A stretch of DNA of 64,000 nt from Gonocerus acuteangulatus (GCA_946811695.1 OX328127.1:49677774-49741773); one strand, 5' to 3'; shown: positions 23,343 to 35,872, numbered from the stretch's first letter. Numbers and translations are program-made. Notes: generated from the letters alone by a model not told the origin.

Positions 23343-24210
23343 CAGATAAAGATATAAACACATTTTTCAAAGATGCTATCGATGTAGCAACCTCATTCAG
23401 GTTAGATTAAAACTATTGCAACATCTGTTCCCATCGTCAGAATAACCAATTAAATGTAAATTCGTAAATCATAAGGGCAGTATTTTATTCCTGACCCGTC
23501 TACCCATCTAAGATATTTGTCAACTCCCCCATTCTCTTATAATGAAAACTCTTATACTATCCCTTCTCTTTAAATTGGCTAAAGGCGTCATCGGCCCTGC
23601 TGCATCCGTATAATGGGCAAACAGCCCCGCCAGAATGTATTAGCGGGAAAGACATTGAACAGAAAGGCACGTCCACGACAATGCTATACATTTTTATTTC
23701 GCTCTTTAATCCGATAGTACAGTCATAAAAATCCATCCCCTGAAACTTAATATATTTAACGACTTGATTGCTGGCTCGCCCGTCTGGGGAGCAGTAAAAC
23801 CAAACTGCTTTTTACAGTGGCCCCATCACCTAATAAATATTTCGTAAAATGGGACAGAGGTCTCGTTAAGCATAGGGTACTAAAGCATGCAGAGGTAGCT
23901 CTTGGGTGTAATTAGGGTCCAGACATAGAACTATTAGGATGGGGTTAAACTGTTCCGAGACGGTATTAACAGGTAGTACTCTGCTCATAAAGGCAGGTGC
24001 CTAACTAATTCTTTTCTTTCATCCTTTGCCCTAACTGTAACCATAAAGAGCTAACTCCTTCTATAGACGTCGGAATCTAAAAGTATCTCGAGCACGCATT
24101 AACGATTTCATCTTCGAGTCGGAATTGGGGCCCCAGACCGAAACTATACACATCGAGTCTCTAATGAGTACGGGCAAATAAGATAATCACACACCCGAGG
24201 CATCATATTT
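22281..24210. other. Repeat-poor, moderate-GC stretch
   Basis: Apart from a (TA)n tract (23286-23338) and a short R2-like end (23340-23400), this region shows no transposon landmarks and no stop-free conserved frame. It is rich in TAATTA/ATTAAT words, such as CTAATTAAAAGGAG at about 22950. It may be unique intronic, intergenic or regulatory DNA, but no function can be assigned from sequence alone. Confidence 0.35.
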
Positions 24211-24214
24211 TTTT

Positions 24215-24345
24215 TTGTCCACCCTTTTCTTGCCAGGATACGGCTGATGCATTTTCTTTTTTTCTCAAGAAAAGCCACCTCCCCTAGCGGAAATCGAACC
24301 CACGACCTTTGGGCACGGAGTGTTACGGCCACCGGGCCTCCGATG
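24215..24345 (-). mobile_element. tRNA-derived SINE, family T2
   Basis: Minus-strand B box GGTTCGATTTCCGC-like (complement AATCGAACCCACGACC), the TTTTCTTTTTTTCTCAAGAAAAG hairpin region, and TTGCCAGGATACGGCTGATG. Same order as the copy at 55605-55738. Confidence 0.7.
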
Positions 24346-25025
24346 CATCATATTGATCACAATGTCTCCCTAGTATTCAGTAAGGACAAGAATTATATAC
24401 CAATACACTAGCTTCCTGGGAAGGCTGACTCCCTGAAGAGCACAATGCACAACAGCTTCTTGCGAACATTTACAAGCTCGTTAAAACTTTTTTCGACCTC
24501 TGAAAGAAATGTGAGACGGATCTCTATTACAGATTGACTTATGGCGCGAACGTGGGCCCGGGCGGGATGGAAGCACGTTTTCAATGTATTAAAATAATCA
24601 CATCGACGATTTATGATCGGTGTTAAAGCGATTTTGGGAGGACCTCTCATGGCAGTTTTAATGAAATTAAATTCTTCCAACCATATAAAATTACCTCGGC
24701 AATAGCTTATAATCTGGCGTAATGATAGCCTTCAACCAAAAACTATTTCTATCTCGATTATGTGCGTTTCCTCAATGCGAGAAGCAAGTCTAATTGAAAT
24801 ACGATGTGGTTTTCATCAGGAACGAAAAAATGATTTTATGAAACAAAATACACTTGTAGCAAGGGAGTGTGTGAGGGTGGGAGGTCAAGTGGAGTGTTCA
24901 ATTAATTTATTTCGGCTGACAAAAATTAACGTAATTTCTATGTACCAGTAATTGCTTCAAAGGAATTACTGGTACATAGTTATTATTATTGTTTTTTTAG
25001 ATATTAGGAAGAAATTTTAATCATT
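24346..25025. other. Unassigned DNA with a short inverted repeat
   Basis: TATGTACCAGTAATT and AATTACTGGTACATA at 24940-24980 form a 15-bp perfect inverted repeat around CAAAGG. Nothing else recognised. Confidence 0.45.
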
Positions 25026-25029
25026 TATT

Positions 25030-25110
25030 TACACCCACCACCTGGTGTAGCTAGGATAGGGCTGATGTATTTTCTTTTTTCCCGAAAAATGCCACCGCTC
25101 CAAATGACAA
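25030..25110 (-). mobile_element. T2 SINE fragment
   Basis: TAGCTAGGATAGGGCTGATG, TTTTCTTTTTTCCCG and AACCGAACCC match the T2 body and degraded B box. Confidence 0.5.
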
Positions 25111-25214
25111 CCGAACCCTGGGAAGAAATTTTAAACCTTTATGAAAGTGAATAAATTGTCTGCTGCTAGATGAATAATAATCGAGTTTTCTAGTTAAATT
25201 GAAGAAACCAGATT

Positions 25215-25312
25215 TGACAAATCTGAGCCATTTGCGCCGACATCCAGGGTGCAGAGAGGAATTTTCTTAACGACCCGTGGGATGAGAAAATTCCTGCCGC
25301 CGCACATAGGAG
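25215..25312 (-). mobile_element. T1 SINE fragment
   Basis: TGCGCCGACATCCAGGGTGC then GAGGAATTTTC and CCCGTGGGATGAGAAAATTC: the T1 body without its tRNA head. Confidence 0.7.
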
Positions 25313-25445
25313 TATTTGCACTCAAAAACCGGTCAAAATTATATTACGCTCTTTTGTGCAATGTGATCGCATGAAAAACAATTTTCGACCTTAATTAGAC
25401 GTTTTTATACAAAATATACAAATTTTGAATGAAAACTATTACACA

Positions 25446-26512
25446 ATAAGGCCCAGCGCACACGGTGCGACTGTTCTGCAACTCGAGTTGCAAACTAGTT
25501 ACGTCTGAAACTAGTTTGCAACTGAAATAAAACTTCTTTCTGCTCACGGCGCGACTTTTCTGTAATTAGAGTTGCAAACCAGTTGCGTATGAAATTAGTT
25601 TGCAACTGAAACAAAACACGCGAGTATATTGGCTTGTTGTAAATCAATTTCCCAACAGTGGTGTGTTTATTTAGTGAACTACGTTGTTTTGTAAGAACTT
25701 GCGATGTCAGACTCACAAGAAGAGTATACAGCGATGGTGTCACCGATCAGGACCATTTTTTTTCTGGTGATTCTACACCGAAAAATAGTCGACGCGTGTC
25801 CGAGCGTTCCGTCCAATACGCCTTGGAGCCGAGAAATAAAATAAAATAGGTTGAAAGTGCTTTATTTTTTATATCGAGTTTAAAAAATTATATCGACATG
25901 ATTCTTTCACCAATTCATTTGTTTTATAGAGTTCCTAGATTAAAAGAAACGTATAATCGTTAAACAATAATTTATATTTCGTCAAATAAATTCAAAAATA
26001 TGCTTATGTTTTCAAGTAAACTAGTATTATACATTTTTTTATACCAAAAATAATAGCAGATTTAAAATCAGCACCCCAAGAAACACAAATGTAGTGAAAA
26101 TCATTGAAAAAAAAAATAATGATTTTTCCCAGTCTAAAGGAGACTACAAATTTGTAAGCGAAAAAGTAACGTGACGTTACGAAATTCAATATCTCTTCTT
26201 GAGATAATCCCATTTTTAATGAATTTGCATGTGACTGGTTTGAAATCGTCAAAAACCAGTTGCGTCGTGTGCGCCTGCCCATTGAAATACATTGCCGAGG
26301 TCTCAAAACAGTTGCGCGTGCAACTGGCGTTGCATCGTGTGCGATGGGCCTTAACATATGATTGGTTTCAGGCTAGTTTGAAATCGTCAAAAACCAGTTG
26401 CGTCGTGTGCGCCTGTCAATTGAAATACATTGCCGAAGCCACAAAACAGTTGCGCGTGCAACTAGTTTGCAACTGGAGTTGCAAAACAGTCTCACCGTGT
26501 GCGCTTTATTGA
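25446..26512. mobile_element. Harbinger-like inverted-repeat element with duplicated end
   Basis: The left terminus AAGGCCCAGCGCACACGGTG is mirrored by CATCGTGTGCGATGGGCCTT (26330-26352) and, more fully, by a second right end CAACTGGAGTTGCAAAACAG then CACCGTGTGCGC (to about 26508). A roughly 145-bp segment containing GAAATCGTCAAAAACCAGTT and GTCGTGTGCGCCTG is present twice (about 26230 and 26385). The inner right end is bounded by TA...TA. A plus-strand frame at 25703 opens MSDSQEEYTAMVS, loosely like the acidic start of PIF/Harbinger nucleases, but breaks off within 46 codons. Superfamily assignment is tentative. Confidence 0.5.
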
Positions 26513-26519
26513 GAGTTAA

Positions 26520-26830
26520 TCTTCATCGGTCATCGTTATCTTCGTCTTCATCCTCGACTTCCTCCATAATTTTGGTGCTTTCTACCTACTATTAGATTGA
26601 CCTACTATTAGCTTGCTAATATTAGAATGATTGCTTATGGCGAAAATGGGGCACTATTAGGTAGCTGTTGAGGTTGTAGCCATGACAGCATTTTTAAAAA
26701 TTTCTTCAAATCTTTATCGATCTTACATATATAGACATATAACATAATACATATAATTATTCCTTCAGGGCCCAGATAAGTGGGCCACAAAAGGAATAAT
26801 TAATAAACGGTTGGAGATATCAAACTCTTT
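26520..26830. other. Unassigned DNA with R2 end fragment
   Basis: 26658-26735 is the R2 terminal segment in reverse (GTTGAGGTTGTAGCCATGAC; TTCTTCAAATCTTTATCGATC) next to a degraded TA tract. Confidence 0.5.
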
Positions 26831-26832
26831 CA

Positions 26833-27894
26833 ACAAAAAAGTCCGTCACGCAGGAGCTGCATAACTAAGCACTTTCCTCAGAATTTGGGTAGTGTAGACT
26901 GCTTTCCAGAACAATTTGCTTAAAATATCCTACATAAATAAAATAAAAACATGAACAGTTCTCTTATAATTTTGTAATGAGTAACTGATCAATTATTAAT
27001 TTGCTTCCAGAGTTATGTTTACACATGGTACCTACTACACTACGTAATAAATACAAAACACCTCATATTATCGTATTTTGATCTAACGCAGGAACAGGAT
27101 ACAGTCCCTCTAGTGGCAGAAAGCGCTCCTTGCGGCGGCTTTGTGAACCTACGTCTGGCGGGCTTTTCTATTGAAATATATTACAAAGTAAACCCCCCTT
27201 TCCGATTGACCGATTCAGCTCATTTTTACAACACTTCTGTCTCATGAGTTACCCACGACGTATTCCGCGTTTCGTTACAATACAGCAGAAATTACGACCG
27301 GTATGAGTATATTAGGAATTTGGGTCCGGCGAAAACCCCCCCTTCTAATGAACCAATTTAGTTTATTTTTACAACACATATTTACCTGTAGATTACCACT
27401 ACGAATACCGAGTTTCGTCAAAATATACCAAAAATCACGGCTGGTAGTGTCGAATTGGTATTGTGGGTCCGGAGTAACCCCCCTCCCTCCTAATGAACCG
27501 ATTTAGATTATTTTTACAACACATATTTACCTGTAGATTACCACGACGAATACCGAGTTTCGTCGAAATATACCAAACATCACGGTTGGTAGTGGCGAAT
27601 TGTTATTGCGGGTCCGGAGTAAACCCCCCCCCTCCTTATGAACCGATTTAGTTCATTTTTATATCTCACTTTTCTCTCTATATTACCACTACGAATACCA
27701 AGTTTCGTTGAAATATAACAAATTTACGGCTGACATGGTCAAATTAGTGTTTTGGGTTCGGGGTAAACCCCCCCCCTCTTCCGGTGGACCGATTTTGGTG
27801 GTTAACGAACTCCTTCAATCGTTTGCAAATTGAATGCTATATACCAAGTTTCGTGGCGAAAAAACAAAAACTCTGGCCGCTATTGTGTTCACAG

Positions 27895-27964
<70 letters not shown>

Positions 27965-28097
27965 TTTAACGGGGGTAATTTTCGGTGTCTACTAGGTAGG
28001 ATCGATAAAGATTTGAAGAAATGTTTCAAAAATTCCGTCATGAGTGCAACCTCAATAGCTACTTTCCTTCGGAGGAAAGTGCTAAAAAGGAATTGTT
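26833..28097 (+). repeat. R2 family repeat, full copy A
   Basis: Starts AAAAAGTCCGTCACGCAGG and ends CTTTCCTTCGGAGGAAAGTG then CTAAAAAG. The centre (about 27190-27790) is an internal tandem array of roughly 147-bp units, each with 'GGGTCCGGAGTAAACCCCCC', 'ACCGATTTAGTTCATTTTTA' and 'CACTACGAATACC'. It then has a (CA)n(TA)n tract (27896-27960) and the module GTCTACTAGGTAGGATCGAT. Copy B at 42131-43277 is collinear and highly similar. Confidence 0.8.
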
Positions 28098-29212
28098 CTC
28101 GTCGAGACTTACCAAATGGTGCCCGGAAATAAGCAAATGCCTTCTTTCTTTTCTCATATGTTGCATTACATTTTGAATAACTTATATAAAAAGAAGGAAG
28201 AAACGTGCAAAGGTGATTTTGTAAAAATACGTTTTATTTTCAAGTATTCCTGATCTGGAATTAAAAATAAAAAGGTACTTTAATTTATTCAAGTAGTGCT
28301 AGGAGAATACATCTTAAGAAGTAGGTGTATTGGTTACCAATAAGGGTCCCGGGTATAAAATATGGAACGATAACATTAGAACCAAGACGCCAGACCTGAC
28401 GCTGATTTTCCACTCGTGCTGCCTGTCTACACTCCAGGTCCAACTGAGGTTTTCAATCGCACCAATGTATGTATGTGTGAAACTTAGTATGAAGTATTCT
28501 CATAACAAGAGATTGAACCAATTCGTTAACTAGCAAAATCGGTCCTCCTGGAGGGAGGGGGTAGTCCAGACCTATTATTTTATTATTTCTCGATATCGGC
28601 CGTAATTTTTACTCCGACGAAATTCGGTATTCGTTGTGGTCATCATCGGAAAAAACGAAAAATCGTAATGCCGCAAAAAATAACTAACTAGTTTCAATGA
28701 ATATAAAACCAAATGGCAGATCAAGACGGATGATTTTATCACATTGGACAATTGTCATTAGCCTAAATTTCATGTATGTAAAAGAAACATGGCTCGACAA
28801 GACCCGACAAGTAACTAAAAATCTCGATATCTCATTACTTTGGGATAAAAAAAAAGTACCCAAATAAGTACTCTCTAAAAACGTTCAATTTAAACAACAA
28901 ACAATAAAATACAGTTGCAAGATAAAGTACATACATCCCACTTCTATATTCGATAGGAGATTACATCAAAACTTAACCACAATAGACATGAAAACAAATT
29001 AAACCGACGAGTGCGGAAGAATAGATTTATGCGATTCCAACTATGTCTGGGTTAGGACTGTTTGTACAACAACAGGCTAAAGCGGAAGGAAAATTTTTGA
29101 CTACCAATAGATAGACAATTTATCGAACTTAAAGATTAGCATGTTAGAAAAGATTATAACGCAACTTGGCGATTTGCACTTTTGACCGTTTTTAGAGGAC
29201 AAATACTCCAAT
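28098..29212. other. Unassigned DNA
   Basis: No element borders or coding motifs seen. Confidence 0.4.
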
Positions 29213-29213
29213 G

Positions 29214-29288
29214 TGCGCCGACGGGCATCGATCCCACCATCTCCCGCTTATGAATCTAAGGCGCTAACCACTAGACCACGGATGACCC
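29214..29288 (-). mobile_element. T1 SINE, tRNA-like head only
   Basis: Complement reads GGGTCATCCGTGGTCTAGTG then GTTAGCGCCTTAGATTCATA (A box, CAT anticodon position) and GATGGTGGGATCGATGCCCG (degraded B box). The body is absent. Confidence 0.7.
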
Positions 29289-29635
29289 AGATTGGTCCTT
29301 TTCTTTGCTTTTTCATATGTTTTGATATTATCATACACATACAAGTAAGTTATCATGCCCAAAGGCACACAGTCCGGGTGCTGGAGAATGTGGACGAACT
29401 CCCGGAGAGTTTTCCCCGCTTAAAGCATTTTTACAAGGAGAGCAGTGCAACGTATTCGAGGTGGTGTCGGGTTCGGTTTCTCTGGTGTGACTGGAAAGCT
29501 TTTTTTTTTTTTTTTTATTAAAAATATAACATGAAATTTCAAAGAAAAGGAAGTTAAAGGCACCAAAAGAGGAAACTGATAGTAACCTAAGCGGAATTGA
29601 CTCCCCGCCATCTCAACGTTCGCTCAAGAAAAGCA
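29289..29635. other. Unassigned DNA
   Basis: Includes a T run at 29501-29516. No gene supported. Confidence 0.35.
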
Positions 29636-30296
29636 CTATTATCAATAAGTTCCTCGTTTTCTTACTTTGTTATACTAAAATAATAATTTTACTGATAAAC
29701 AGAATGTAAAACGAAAACAACCAATTAAAAAACGAATTAAACAAATACAAAAACACGTTCTAAGAAACAAAACTAACACTTTCGAAGTTTTAAGAAAATT
29801 ACTTCAGAACCTTTTTGGTAGAGAATTTAGTGAGCTTTCGAATGGTTAACTTGCACTTGCCACGATTTCCCAACCGTTTTCGAGATAATCGCAAAAATAT
29901 ACGAAGATCCCACAACTTCTCATGTCTTTTAATATTTTTTATTTTATTTTTAATACGTCTCAAAATGTCACCAAAATCATAATTTTGATGAATTTAAAAC
30001 AGGTAGAAAATATTTCAATCGAACCCCATGATTCTAAGTAATCAAACCGAATATGAGTTACAAGGCCATTTTTTTTTTCATTTTTCAAGAAACCCATAAA
30101 ACGATTAACTGCAAGCATATTAACTCGAAAACGTAAGCGTTACAATTTTTTTCGCGCGATATTCGCCCCAAAAACTGTTCCTGTGAACGGATTCTGCTGG
30201 TTAACTAATTTGATCTTTTTTTGTACCAAATGTCATCAAAATCGGATAATTTTTGAACCTGAGAGAGCGCGAACAGACAAATACATATACATAAAT

Positions 30297-30330
<34 letters not shown>

Positions 30331-30595
30331 GTATATACAAATTTAAGTCGCCGTTTTTTTGAAGATCTGCGGGTTCTGAGACGTATGAATTTCTCGGCAC
30401 TTCCGGATTTATGAGGTCAACCACATATGGAGGGAGGGAGGAACCGAGCTAAAATTGTCAGACGTCAAATAAATTCTTTCTTCTCATTGGGGGTTCATGT
30501 CGTTCTAGGATTGGTACCCTTCAAAAAAACTTAGCCTGTTAACACAAAAGTCCGACTCGCAGGACCTGCGTAATCTTAGCTAGTTTCCCTTCTTA
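29636..30595 (-). repeat. R1 family repeat, near-complete copy with flank module
   Basis: Reverse-orientation R1: GAGAATTTAGTGAGCTTTCG, CCAACCGTTTTCGAGATAAT, TTTTTTTCGCGCGATATTCG, GGATTCTGCTGGTTAACTAA and ATCAAAATCGGATAATTTTT. Then a (CA)n(TA)n tract (30298-30330) and the module CTCGGCACTTCCGGATTTAT then CATATGGAGGGAGGGAGG. A separate R1 end AAGTCCGACTCGCAGGACCT is at 30548-30570. Confidence 0.7.
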
Positions 30596-30599
30596 CCCC

Positions 30600-31800
30600 T
30601 TGTAAAGGAATAGAAACAGTTATTGATTGTTTTGATCTTTCGTTAAAAATGTATAAATAAAAGCTATATTTTAGGTGTCACAAGGCACAGGAAACTGACA
30701 GTAGCCAAGTTACTAATAAGCAGTAATTACTCTATCCGCATTCGCTCTCATTCTTTGGCTCTATAATTCAATACAAAACTAGAATACTCTGATCAATGCA
30801 TTAAATAAAAACAACAAAAACAAACAATTAAAAATTGAAGTATGTATATAGAGAAACAGCAGTACAGTAGTAGAAAATATTCAAATGGTTGCTCGCGCTG
30901 TATAGGGAATCTAATTTCGTCTGAAACTGAATGCCACGAAAAAATAAGGATACGGTATGCCGACTCAGTAAGTGTTCTCACAATAAAAGATGAAGAGGTT
31001 TCTAATTGCCGTCGTTCTTCAGTATTCCAGTAAAGTTTTGCGGAACGTCCACCGGTTAATAAGTATGCAAGTAATCAATGCACTAAGTATTTTATGATCA
31101 ATGATATATCTCAGAGTGGTAATTTTAGTTTTCTTGATCAAAATATGAAAATAGGTGATTTTGAATCGTGGATGGTCAACTCTTAGCCAAGCAATTATAA
31201 CTTCTTATCTTCGACTTGGTCTGACTGAGGCCATTGCTTCTACTGATTATTTTATTAGAATATTTTTTTGATATTATTGTGAAAGGAGGATCAAATTAAT
31301 AAACACGTACTCCTTCATGCCGTCTTTATATGAAAGAGTCAAACATTTTCTCTTCGAAAGAAAAAATACTATACTGGGAGCCCGGTAAAGAAAGATGCTT
31401 AAGATTCAATAGGCCGTTTGAGGGTTATACAAGTGTTATAAAAATAAATAAATAAATAAAAAACGCCTAGAAGCGGAGAGACGAGTGGAATAAGAAATAC
31501 ACAGGCGGTCTGCAGATAGAAGGACAGGGTGGTCGAAGAAGGACAGAGAGAGAGAGAGAGAAAGAGAGAGAGTAATGAAGGTTCCGTCCGGCTCCTAGGG
31601 CTAGTACCAGCTGACTTATTAGGTGTTACAGGTGGGGGAGCCGCTTAGAATGCAAGAAGCGTATTGGTGTAGGCGGCGCGGACACAGCTCGCTTTTCTTT
31701 TAATCTTTTCAACATAAATTAAACACACCTTTAGAGGTGTTAATTTTAATCTACCGTTAATATGCTAATGAATGCCTGACGCTTATTATCGGTTTGCAGG
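30600..31800. other. Unassigned DNA with (GA)n tract
   Basis: A GAGA-rich run at 31544-31573 is the only clear structure. Frames on both strands at 30.8-31.0 kb have no motif. Confidence 0.4.
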
Positions 31801-32101
31801 TACCTTCGAATCCGAAAAAGAAAATATAAACGAGTAATATAATAAAAACCGCGTGACAGTCAAGGGGGTTTTTAAAAGTTACTAAAACGCCTAGTTAAGG
31901 TAAGATTTTAAGAAACCAACCGGGGGCAATTGAGGTATATATGAGGCGTATAAAAGGGGGAGCTGGGGGCTGCAGACCCCCCTCTCGCCCCGAAATTTTA
32001 ATTTGACGGTAAAAATGTGTCATTAAACCCTAAAAAAATAAAGTAAATATGATCACTTAGTTCATACAAAATATCTTATTTATATTGTAATGGCGCTTTA
32101 G

Positions 32102-32338
32102 TTGCCTAAAACTATTAAAAGTTGTAAATTGGTACGAAAAGAAAAACTCGCTATTTTCATCAATCTTGGTAAAGTACAATCTGAAGAGTCCTTTAATGCA
32201 TCTGTTGTTGACGACATTGCTGGGATCATGGTTGGCAACCGTACAACTACGCGAGAAATTGTGATTAGAGAAATAAATAATAATCTTGAATCCATTGATG
32301 TTCTGGAAGGGACAGGACGGATATTGCATAAATATTAA
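32102..32338 (+). pseudogene. Helitron Rep protein, N-domain fragment
   Basis: The 78-codon frame contains SVVDDIAGIMVG, TTTREIVIREINNNLESIDV and a final GRILHKY. Helitron Rep/helicase proteins have a conserved stretch of the form 'EVA.IMVG......RDIVI..R...LQ.I.E.....', which this follows. The rest of the protein is missing, and a Helitron 3' end lies only about 100 bp downstream (32436), so most of the gene was lost by internal deletion. The ATG is probably not a real start. Similarity judged from memory. Confidence 0.5.
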
Positions 32339-32436
32339 ACATCGAGATTCAGGTACAGGATTATTATTTGACTATCATAATATTCACTAGAAATAATGTA
32401 CATATATGGCAAAACAACGTTTGCTGGGTCAGCTAG
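32339..32436 (+). mobile_element. Helitron 3' terminus
   Basis: Ends AACGTTTGCTGGGTCAGCTAG followed by T (32437), like the other Helitron 3' ends here. The matching 5' end was not located with confidence upstream. Confidence 0.55.
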
Positions 32437-32439
32437 TAT

Positions 32440-32562
32440 ATGTACTAGCTAGGTATGCTAGGTAGGATGGCTAAAGATTGGAAGAATTTTTTCAAAAATT
32501 CCATCATGAGTGGAACCTCAAAAGCTACTTTCCTTCGGAAGAAAGTGCTAAAAGAACAGGAA
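32440..32562 (+). repeat. R2 terminal fragment
   Basis: GCTAGGTAGGATGGCTAAAG, AAAATTCCATCATGAGTGGA and CTTTCCTTCGGAAGAAAGTG then CTAAAAG: the last 120 bp of R2. Confidence 0.65.
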
Positions 32563-32569
32563 TATTTTT

Positions 32570-35340
32570 TTATTTTTATATTTATTCCTTTGTACCTAGT
32601 GTTTTTCTAGGTCAGGTTCTGCGTATGCCCTTGGATAAATGTAGTTTTCACCTTGGAATATAGCAAAACGGTGAATTCATTATCATGAGATAATAATATG
32701 AAATACATGAAAGATAGCAATAGGTCTCCTTCTGCCGATCACATTTTAACTGTTAGTAAAGTGATTCCATTTCCACAATTATTACATATCCTTCATCTAA
32801 TTTCTTGAGCAGACATGCGACCATGTCGTCTCTGATGAAATAATAAATATTAAGATCTATATTGGTCCGAGTTAGTGGTGAAACCTTGAAGCTTGCCGCT
32901 CCCCCTGGGGTTATTCGTTACGTCTCCATTCATAACCGAGCAGGCGTATTAGCTCAGATGAACGTCCATACCTCCTTCATAATATCCAATGAAATATTGT
33001 AAACCTGTCATCATACTTTACACTGGCTCCATTCACACAAAGCCTTTTTCAATTCCTTTTTATTGGCGTAAATAAAAGTATTCTCTTCTAATTCTTTTCT
33101 TTCGATCTTGTGCATTCAAATGTTAATTTCTTTCGCATATTCGCATTCAGTATACAATAAAATCAAGGACGAGAAATATGCTCAATAATATGTGTATGGG
33201 AAAAGAAAACTATCTCTTTCTATATACTGTAGGCTCGTTTTTTTAATTTAAAAAAAAAATCATTTTTCACACTTCTAACAATTAAATTTAATGATAAAAT
33301 TCCAGTTAGTTAATTAGATTTAGTATCACTTAGGCGAATTATTATTTCTTCAATTAATTTCTCCTAAGAGTAATCTAAACACTAGTTCAAATAAACACTT
33401 AAAATTAAATAAATTTGAAAGAAATGGTTCAAATGGTCTCCACGTGGCAATATATTACAAAATCTATATATATAAAAAAATAATATATAACAAAATATTA
33501 CAAAATCTTCAGGCTGAACAACCATAAAAAAATTCTTGGTTTTCGACAAATGAAGATGTGATCCACAGGATTTTAGAATCATCTGATCCATCATATTAGC
33601 ATGCGACCTAAACCGAAAAAACAACATATTTTCCAGTACACATAAGCCTAAGAATTATTCATTTAATAAACTCATATATTACCATTATTATTACTTTTTG
33701 ATTGTTTGCGACTATTACAATATGTTCACATTTTTTTTTATTTTTATTTCTATAATAAAATGCCTTAATTCATGTTTTGGGGTGATTGCGAAATGCACTT
33801 TTTCATTAAGAATCGAATAATATCAATGGCAAGTCGCAAAATTCAGTTCTAGATTATAGGGCGATTTAGCAAAGCATTAAAAACATATTTGAAATAATAA
33901 TAATAGAAAATGTTTTGTTCTAGTCTTGACATGCTACTACCACAAGTGACATCGTGGACGTGAAGGGGGTGGCACTCGAAAAAAAAACACAACGAAATCA
34001 ATCTAGCGGGATTTGAACCAGGTATTTTCGGGTCCTCCAAATTCTAAGTACAGAGATTCACATATGTTTTCCAATGTATTTTTTTATTCCTAATGGAATG
34101 AGACCAACGACAATTCAATGGAATCAGCCATTCAAAAGATATTAATTTTTTTTCGGTTTTTGGCCATTTGGCCCCACTGTGCGCAGCTTCCGCACCGGTG
34201 CGGGCTGCCTAAGAGGCAGTTATTCTAGTAGTTCTACGAGTTCACAAGTAGATATTAGGTGGCGATAACTTGCTCCCGTCTCCTCTATTAGGACAAAGCT
34301 TACCAATGAGTAAAGGCACGCAAAAAAATATAAAACCAGATCCGCGTGAGGCGTGCAACACTGCGCAAATGAATTCCCCGAGACCAGCACATGAATGTAG
34401 CAGTCAAAAGGTTTAAAGGCATAGTGTAAAACACCTGAAAAAGAAGGTGTAGATTGTCTTGACGCGGGCTAGCAATAAATTATCAATTACATCCAACAAA
34501 ACTAATAGCATCGCACTAATGAGTTTGTCGTCCAATTAACAATTATCGAAAAGATTGCGTGCCGAGGAAAAAAAGCTCTTGAGTCAATTAAAACCTCAGC
34601 ATCAATATTTGTTCTTTTCCATTGTTAATGTTTTTCTTGGTTATTTATCCTCTAAGAATGGGTGATAAATTATAATATACGTTCCGATTCGAAAGAAGCC
34701 TCTGACGGCGTGAACTCAACAAAAGGACGATAAGAGAAGATCAAAAAGAGCGATAGGGGTTTTACGGAAATTGAATATGGAATTACTGTTGTATAAGGAG
34801 CCAGAGACTGAAGAAGGAGGAGAATGGATGTGCGCCCGAGACGAGCATTGCGCATTAATCTGCCACAAAAAGCCCAGACGAGAAAAACCTGTCTCGTGTC
34901 GGGAGGTGTGATCCTCAAGCAAAGCAAAAACCTTGGTCTAATGGGAACGCTTAATCTATTCGGCAAGTCTTTAAAACCTACTTTGATGTAGGGCGCCAGC
35001 AGTAGCCTCTTGCAGTAAGTAAACAGGTACTATAACTTTAGGTAATTCATCGCAGGACAGATACCGCTATTAACCCAAAACGTCAGAGATACATTTACTG
35101 TAGAGGCAACTGATTTTATATCGTTCTGCACTATAGCAACATAACATAAGTACTATGCTCTACACTTAGAAGATAGGAATTTAGGGCTACGGGGGTTCAG
35201 ACAAAGGTGGAATGCTGATTTTACATCTAAACCAGTCTTATAACAGGTCATTCGTACGAGATAAAATCGAATTCGTAGTTCGCAGGTCTACATTCATATT
35301 ATACACCTAATTAATAATTATTTATTAATTTATATTTTAA
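32570..35340. other. Unassigned DNA; one tRNA-like scrap
   Basis: 33965-34035 on the minus strand has GGTTCAAATCCCGCTAG, a B-box-like sequence, after GAGGACCCG, and may be an old SINE head. The stretch 34.3-35.3 kb is of mixed composition with no transposon borders. Overlapping frames at 34.67-34.97 kb (minus) lack recognisable motifs. Confidence 0.4.
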
Positions 35341-35653
35341 TACTAGCTGACCCGGCGAACTTCGTACCGCCTAACAGTCGATTCTTTAATTATTATTTTT
35401 TTTAATACTTATTCTGCTATTTGGGACACCGGGTCAGCTAGTAAGATAAAAAAGAAAAGAAAAAAGAAACTTAATAAATCAAAAATTACATTATGTCAAA
35501 AAATAAAAATTATAAAACACTTAAAATTATTTTAATAGTCACTAAAAATCACAATGAAAATTAAAATATCAGATTTCTTATTATGATTCCTACTTATTAT
35601 ATTTCATTTTATATTTACTTATTCTTAATTAAGTATCATTTTTATTGTAGTAC

Positions 35654-35835
35654 TTAATGGTACACGATATTTTTTGTTTCATTGCCTGTCGCGTAAACAA
35701 ACAGAGCTGATGGTTTTCCAACACGGGAACAGGCAACATACTATTGACCATGCGAGAAAAATGGGGTTTCCACATTAATACCACAAACACTTAATGACTG
35801 CCCCTGGGATTTGTTTATAGTCAAACTGAGTTCAT
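35654..35835 (-). pseudogene. Helitron helicase (PIF1-type) C-terminal fragment
   Basis: The minus-strand reading LTINKSQGQSLSVCGINVET then PFFSHGQ-stop-YVACSRVGKPSA and LFVYATGNETKNIVYH-stop. 'T.NKSQGQ(S/T)' is the classic motif V and 'HGQ.YVA.SRV' motif VI of the SF1 helicase in Helitron RepHel proteins. A stop replaces the residue before YVA, and the frame ends soon after, as in real elements. The enzyme, when intact, drives rolling-circle transposition; this copy is dead. Confidence 0.85.
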
Positions 35836-35872
35836 AGGTCCAACAGCAACACAGTTGTAGGCACTGTAATCA

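Noticed and set aside
34670..34966. 98-codon minus-strand ORF as a host gene
   Set aside because: No recognisable motif, no splice consensus, overlapping frame of similar length.
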